From Archegozetes longisetosus (lineage: Eukaryota; Arthropoda; Arachnida; Sarcoptiformes; Trhypochthoniidae): a stretch of 64,000 nt of DNA. The DNA lies in contig JAEMBT020000009.1 in NCBI GenBank assembly GCA_018873245.2, forward strand, positions 17,949,794-18,013,793. Direction: 5' to 3'. Positions 58,223 through 64,000 of this stretch are shown in pieces. How positions within the stretch are numbered: position 1 is the first letter of the stretch; each line of letters begins with the position of its first letter. The translations under genes and the position numbers were made by a program. The notes under the pieces were generated by a model. That model searched no databases. It was not told the origin of the DNA and saw only the letters and a list, made by a program, of their open reading frames with translations.

Positions 58223-58491
58223 TAAAAATTGTGATCAACATCGAAGATATTATCAGTTGTTAACAAAATTAGTTTTTTTTATAAATTTTAAAGGTGTTGA
58301 AATCGCAGTAAAGAAATGAAATCCAAAAGAAAAATAAAAATCATATGATTATATTTATGTATTTATTTGTGCTTAATATAATAGTTATTGAATATGTTTA
58401 GCTGCAAACAATAAACATTTACAGATAAGAATAATTACTTTACTATTAATTTACAATTCTAAAGATGAACATCCAATTTTAAAAAGAGTCA

Positions 58492-59765
58492 CTACACATT
58501 CTGTGCAACCAAAACAGTATAAGAAATTGCTACTCCAGTTACCTATAAAGTTCAATTTCATTATAGTTCAATAATTAAATAACTACAAAATCTGGCGGTT
58601 ACTTACTGATAAAAACAACGATTTATTAATATTGAAAAATCCTGACGTATTGATAGTTTTAATAGTTTGTTGGAGAATCAAAATCGAATTGATCTTCAAT
58701 TATAATGAAAAAATACTATAAATCGAAAAGATTTGATAGATTTGCTTTAAATACCTTAATTCTGTCTTCAACGTTTGCAACTCTAAAGGTCGATACAATC
58801 TCGAAGGTTTCAGCATTCTATAAAATGAAAATTTATTCTTTAATCCTGTAAAGACTTGATCAAGTTTGATGTAGACTTACCTTCTGATTCATTCTATCGA
58901 CAACTGTACAACATATTAATAATCGAAATAAAGTGATGATTAGATAAGACAAAATGTGTTCAATAGGAACGTCTGAATGCGATATAAGCGCTTTTTGTAC
59001 AATAAAGCAAAACATGATTATGCAGAATGTATTGAGTACAAATATAAGAAGCAAACAAGGAGATAATAGATTGTTGATTTTCTTAATAATTTTCTGTATA
59101 CTTGTAATGGTATTGAGTAACTGATCGAAATTTAACACGAAATTCTTGTTCAGATGCTTCTGTTTAAGACTTTTATTTAATTGTTGTATAATTATAGTGA
59201 CGTATAAACTAAAATAAATCAATAAGAATCCTGTTTGATCAATCAATACATCTGTAGCACTGTCCTCAATAGTTGTGAAAATTATTAAGTAGTCTAACTG
59301 TCGCTTAAACATAAAAATTTTTGATATGATCAAAATTAATAAAAGCGTTATATTCAAAAAAACAAAAACTCTCAATTGTCTAAACGATATCTTATCAGTG
59401 ACTAACTTTCGCATCGTTTCAATTAATTTTTTAAACCTATGACCACGAATGCTATAAACGATTGCCGAAAATATGTTGACAATGTTTATACTGATTAATA
59501 CGAAATAAAGAACATAGGAAGTTACTTCTTCCATTTCATGCTCTTTTACGTGGCAAGTCAACAAACAAGGTGTGTTTAAGATAAATACAATTGACCAAAT
59601 AAATAGTCCATATGTAATGAGTGCGAATTTTCGAAGTTTGGTTTGATTCGAACCATAGCCAATGTATAAGATACCGAACAATCGATGAAAAGCAACCAAA
59701 ATTCCGAATCCATCGTTTGATGAAACATCATTTTTATTCACCACTTTTTTTGCCCAACTATTCAT
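58492..59765 (-). CDS. Gustatory receptor family protein (7TM chemoreceptor)
   Basis: Arthropod gustatory receptors are seven-TM ligand-gated ion channels in chemosensory neurons. Exon 1 is 59765-58881 (295 codons, six TM segments), followed by three short exons, all phase 0: 58817-58755, 58693-58607 and 58542-58492. Total 361 aa, slightly short of the usual 380-420. The family signature lies in exon 3: TSGFFNINKSLF, matching the Gr motif TxxGFFxIxxxLL, and exon 4 gives the last TM piece with SYTVLVAQ, equivalent to the conserved TYxVxLxQ. Several phase-0 introns near the C-terminus are typical of Gr genes and support this model. All splice sites are gt/ag. It appears intact and may be functional. 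No ligand can be inferred. Confidence 0.88.
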
Positions 59766-60500
59766 TTTGAACTTCTATTTAACTACTAAATAGCTTTTTC
59801 AATAGACTTACTTATTTTGATTGAAACAACTATTTATTCCATTTCATATTTGCATTTAATATCTTTTATTGCTATTTGAATATTGGAAAAAAACCTTCAC
59901 TAAATTAATTACTCAAATTGATTTCATATTATTTGCATAAAATACCTGTTTGATTGAATTTCAAACTTTTTATGATAAGCTATTTTAGTGCTTTTGGTTT
60001 TATAATTTCAAATTTTATTGCTTATAAGACCAAGTTTACCTCCGGTTTAGATAATGACAATACATTAATTTTCAATCTTCGTTTAATAGATTTTAAATAT
60101 TTTATGGGTAAACAGATTTAGTGATTTAGTTCGCAAAAAATTTTTCAAATGAGACTTAATTATTTTAATGCATTTTATTTTAGTGGTAAAATGATTTGTA
60201 GACATTTTCATGCATAAAATTATATTAATTTACTCAAAATTTGTATTCAATTTTGACAATTAAAGTTATTATCTATTATTATTACTATAACATAAACAAA
60301 AAATTATTGCTTTATTAATGCACATCAATTCATAAAAAATGAAGTGTATAACATAATCATTTAACAGATTAATATAAACTTCTACATTTTGAATTTTGAA
60401 TTTATTCTTAAACTCTTTCTCGATTAGTTACAAAACTATTTTTCACGAGATTGAGCAGAATTGACAAAATATAAACAATAAATCATTAATAAAACTAAAT
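59766..60500. other. Intergenic, AT-rich
   Basis: Promoter region of the gustatory receptor on its left; no coding signal. The right part grades into the 3' end of the minus-strand retrotransposon. Confidence 0.5.
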
Positions 60501-62803
60501 AAAAAGATTATATAATTCCCTTTTAAAAATTTTAAATTTATTAATAAGCCTTAAATTTGTTGGCAACTGATTCCATAATTCAATTCCTTTGTAAAACAAA
60601 GAATTTCTTAGATATTGTATTTTTCAATTTTCGACTCTTAAATAAAACTCGTTATCAGATCTCGTTCTTCGTTTAGGCACAAATGATAATAAACCATTCG
60701 TGACCTCACATGACATTCCATTTATTGCTTTGAATATAAATTTAGATGAGTTAATAGTTATGACGTCCACGAGTTTAAACCACTTAAGTTTAGCAAAGAT
60801 GAGAATAGAACAATCATGAGATGTTGAAAATGTTAAAACTCTAGCCATTCTATTTTGCAAGACCTCCAACTTCTTTAAATAAGTTCGATATGTATAGCCC
60901 CAGACCTCACAACCGTAGGTCATTCGCGGTAGGACTACAGCTTTAAATATTAAATTCAACGAAAATAATGGTATAAAATGTCTTAATTTCGAAAAAACTC
61001 TTAAAAATTTTGAAGCTTTAAGGGCTTGAGTGTTGATGTGTGAGTCAAATTTCAGTAAATCATCAAAGATTACTCCTAAAATTTTGACCTCTGAAGCTTT
61101 GATAACTGAGTTGTTATTAATATTGACTTTAAAATCGCAGCTATTTTTCGACCCAATAATCATAAAGTGTGACTTTTATAATTTACAACTAACTTGTTTT
61201 CCAATAGCCACTCCGCTAATATAATCATATTTTCATTAACTATTTTCTCTAATTCGTCCAAATTTTTATGCGAGAAAATAAAAGTTGTGTCGTCAGCATA
61301 TAGTATTGTTTGGCAATTTAAGCCTATTTGTGTGATATCGTTGATATACATAGAGAAAAGTAATGGTCCGATAACTGAGCCTTGTATTACTCCGATGTCA
61401 AGAGATAAGAGTGTTGACTCTTTTCCATTTAATGAAACAAATTGCTTTCTATCTATCAGATAGCTTTTAATCAAATTTATGCTTTGAGGGCTTAAACCAA
61501 AAGATTCGAGTTTTCTAAGTAACGTCTTTCGACATATTATGTCAAAAGCCTTTTTAAAATCAATTACGATAACGCAAACATATAATGACTTATGTCTTGC
61601 ATCACAGATTACTTTTTGTATTTGCAAAAGTGCGTCAATTGTTGATCTATTCTTCCTAAACCCGAACTGATTTGGGGATAAATATGAATTAGTGTCTAAG
61701 AATTCGCTCAGAGTTTTAAAAATATGTTTTTCAAATAGCTTGCTGAGTGATGGCAGTTGAGAAATCGGTCTATAGTTTGAGAAATCACTCTTATTTCCAG
61801 AACTCTTATAGAGAGGACACTTTCGATATCTTCCAACAGTCATGAAATTTTGATGTTTTGATAATCAAATTAATGAGCGCAAGAATATGAGGTATAATTA
61901 GCGGACCGATACGTTTTAGCATCTTATTAGATATTATATCAGTTCCATATGAGTTCTTGCTATTCATTTCAATGAGTGCTACTTTCAAATCGCTTTCAGA
62001 CATGATCGGGAAATCGAAGTAATTATTTGGCGTAGAATCACTACTTAAATGACTTTCTATTCTTTCATTAGAGACTTCAGGTTCTTCGGTATACGAAACG
62101 CATTCACTAAAAAATTTTCGTAGTTCAGAAACAAAATATTGGTTAATGTCTTCAATATCTATTTCAGTTTCAGGTTTTTTAGTACTGAAAGTGAAGTCAA
62201 AATTCAAAACAGAAGTCAATATAAGCCATAAATTTCTTGAACTATTTCTATTATTATCAATCAGTTTCTTAAAATAATCTCTTTTATGATATTTTATCGA
62301 GTTTGCAGATTTATTGCGATAAAAAAATATATATTATAATAATCTTCGTAAGGAAGACGAGCATTGAGTGATTTCTTATATTTATTGTAATAGAAATTTC
62401 TTTCTCTTATCAATGCTTTGACTTCAGCGTTAATCCATGGCATTGAAGATCGAGTTCTGGGCTTGAATTTCTTGAGGGGAATAATTGAATTCCAAGCAAT
62501 GCATACTATTTCAGTCTATTTCTCACAAAAGTTGTTTGAATTGAAATCCTGATTGCCGTAGAGCAGCGAAAAATCAAGTTTGTTAACTATTTCTAAGAGT
62601 TTTTCATAATTAAAGTCTTTCCAAAAACGAGTTTCAACAAATTTTTTATCGATATTATGTTTTTTCGATTGAGAGTTTAGTTTTCTTGAGACAAAAATCA
62701 ACTGATGATCACTTAAAGGAATATCCAAATTACCAAAACTTGAGATATTATCCATTGAAGAGACATAAATATGGTCAATAAGCGAAGCCGTGCTATCCGT
62801 CAC
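60500..62803 (-). mobile_element. Non-LTR retrotransposon relic (jockey/CR1-like), 5'-truncated
   Basis: Minus-strand pieces of one ORF2-type protein in several frames. 62803-62516: the end of an APE-type endonuclease (IDHIYVSS, then LSDHQLIFVS). 62219-61806: linker (NSYGTDIISNKMLKRIGPLI). 61843-61160: reverse transcriptase with NYRPISQLPSLSKLFEK, NQFGFRKNRSTIDAL, VIDFKKAFDII, GVIQGSVIGPLLF and the catalytic YADDT. 61163-60624: thumb and C-terminal region (PRMTYGCEVWGYTY, LQNRMARVLTF). At least three frame breaks and an internal stop make it inactive. The truncated 5' end near 62803 is typical of non-LTR insertion. Clade assignment is approximate. Confidence 0.87.
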
Positions 62804-62817
62804 TCTCGTAGGGCGTA

Positions 62818-63006
62818 GGAAAATTTTTCATCAAACCATTACAGACACTGCAGAGAAGAATAGGATTAAGAATGACAAAAGCATATAAAACAGTCTCTTT
62901 AGATGCCATAAATATTATTGCCAGCACAATGCCTATTGTGCTATACCTTAAAGGGAAGGCTGCCGAGTTCTACATAAAGCACAATATGAACAACAAATTG
63001 ACTTAA
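62818..63006 (+). mobile_element. Second non-LTR retrotransposon relic (ORF2 C-terminus)
   Basis: A + strand frame of ~62 codons: KPLQTLQRRIGLRMTKAYKT, then VSLDAINIIASTMPIVLYLK. It matches the pattern of the region downstream of the reverse transcriptase in I/R1/jockey-type elements (LxxxQRxxxLRxxxAYRTVSxxAxxVxAGxxPI). Opposite in strand to the neighbouring element, so it is a separate insertion. Stop at 63004-63006. Confidence 0.65.
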
Positions 63007-63239
63007 TATTATACTGGAGAGACAAATATAGTTATAGACCGTGTTCAAAGGCCAATCGATATTAGAATATTAAGACATACAGCTTGTTACAAAATTAAAC
63101 AGACCACTTTGAAAGCACCCAGCTCAGTTATTTTGAACCGATTTTCATGAGGTTTGTTTTAAAATGGCCAAAAACTCCCCAGAAATGTCATATTAAGTTT
63201 TCACAAATTGATCTCAACAGACAAAAATTTTAAATTTAA
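63007..63239. other. Short spacer between two relics
   Basis: No recognisable content; it may still belong to either flanking element. Confidence 0.3.
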
Positions 63240-63536
63240 TTAAATGAATATTTCTATTGGTAATTTTAAAAATTTAAGTATTTTATTTAAATTTAAAGTA
63301 ATTTGCCAATAATGTGTGTGAGCACCATTTGCGGCCCAAACTGAGGCCAATCGTCGAGGCATTGACTCAACCAAATCAATAAAATATTTTCGACCCAATG
63401 TGGTAATCATTTGTTGGTGAGCCGCAACTAAGACATTCTGTAAATCGCTTCTTAACTGGGGTTCTTGAATAGGCGCTGTTTCTAAAGAATATAAAGTTTC
63501 GTAAAATTTAGAATCGGATTTATGTATGTTTATCAT
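63240..63536 (-). pseudogene. Tc1-type transposase C-terminal fragment
   Basis: A 98-codon minus-strand frame containing LVESMPRRLASVWAANGAHT, the terminal motif of Tc1-family transposases. The preceding ~60 residues show no DDE core, so only the tail end survives. Related to the motif preserved in the relic at 5907-6450 (LVESMPHRLQEVIAR), but not a recent copy of it. Confidence 0.65.
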
Positions 63537-64000
63537 AAGCTTTTGAATATCTAAAAGTTTGTTACGTGAAATCGGTAAAACTTTCTCATAAGCTAAACGT
63601 ATTAATTATGATAGAGAGTTCAGAGATAAGCATCTTGAACAAATTTGATTAATAATGATTCAATTTCTGACCTAACTCTTAAACTCAAAACTTTCTAAAA
63701 CTTAAACTTTTTCTTAGGCTTTCTTAAGTCCTTTTAATTTCCTAAGCGTTAGAGAGAGGCAACTCTTCGACTAACGCCTTCAAATTGTGGAGAGTTTCAC
63801 ATAACTAAAATGTAACATTCGAGAACTTAATAAATCTTTCATAAACATTCAAATAACTTCAATTTCTGCTTAAATGTATCTAATAATAATTTTGTTTACC
63901 ATTTTATATTTATAATGTTTAGCCTAACATTATTTTATTCACAAATAAATGCTTTAACTACTCACTTTAAAGTAGGACAATTTGACTTAGTTACAAACTT
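63537..64000. other. AT-rich end of window
   Basis: No gene or repeat recognised; a short near-palindrome occurs around 63745-63780 (GTTAGAG ... CTAACGC). Confidence 0.4.

Overview
This is a eukaryotic nuclear window that is very AT-rich. It has spliced genes (mostly 50-150 bp introns with gt/ag borders, plus a few introns of 1-6 kb), AATAAA poly(A) signals, and arthropod-type gene families: a gustatory receptor, an AGO-clade Argonaute, GH18 chitinase, and Tc1/mariner, PIF/Harbinger-like and non-LTR elements. I read it as an arthropod, most likely a chelicerate such as an acariform mite. The species-level guess is inference. There are no operons, and I saw no tRNA, rRNA or CRISPR array.

Layout. 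187-3463 (-) mitochondrial-type valyl-tRNA synthetase, divergent from 3672-5387 (+) the ribosome-biogenesis factor NOC4L, sharing a ~200 bp promoter. 5.4-9.4 kb is gene-free and repeat-rich. 9431-14104 (+) is a four-exon GH18 chitinase whose 3.35 kb first intron holds an intronless gene on the opposite strand (10324-11523). 14893-15484 is a pogo/Tc1-like inverted-repeat element. 15663-19713 (+) is a ten-exon acyl-CoA synthetase (ACSF2-like) with a small four-TM gene in intron 6. 21654-32565 (+) is a six-exon class A GPCR whose long introns carry two transposons. 36545-39636 (-) is an Argonaute with its catalytic tetrad. 40687-41517 (+) is a secreted protein with several dibasic cleavage sites. 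44644-45144 (-) and 46310-46843 (+) are a head-to-head pair of small heat-shock proteins with a heat-shock element. 47675-50426 (+) is a choline-transporter-like protein. From 50.4 kb to the end the window is dominated by mobile elements: several MITEs, a long perfect-length hairpin, a THAP-domain gene split by a mariner-like element, an envelope-like ORF pair split by a Tc1-like element, a gustatory receptor (58492-59765, -), and two non-LTR retrotransposon relics.

Gene models were checked by joining exons at gt/ag borders. VARS2 (1020 aa), chitinase (392 aa), ACSF2 (599 aa), GPCR (427 aa), Argonaute (923 aa) and the gustatory receptor (361 aa) all close in frame. NOC4L and the choline transporter each need one single-base frame correction, which may be assembly error.

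The strongest new observations are: two inverted-repeat transposon families with 8-bp target duplications (two and three copies, four of the five duplications perfect); a THAP gene whose reading frame resumes exactly after a mariner-like insertion; a 99-bp-arm hairpin that favours G:U wobble on the + strand; and the nested intronic genes.
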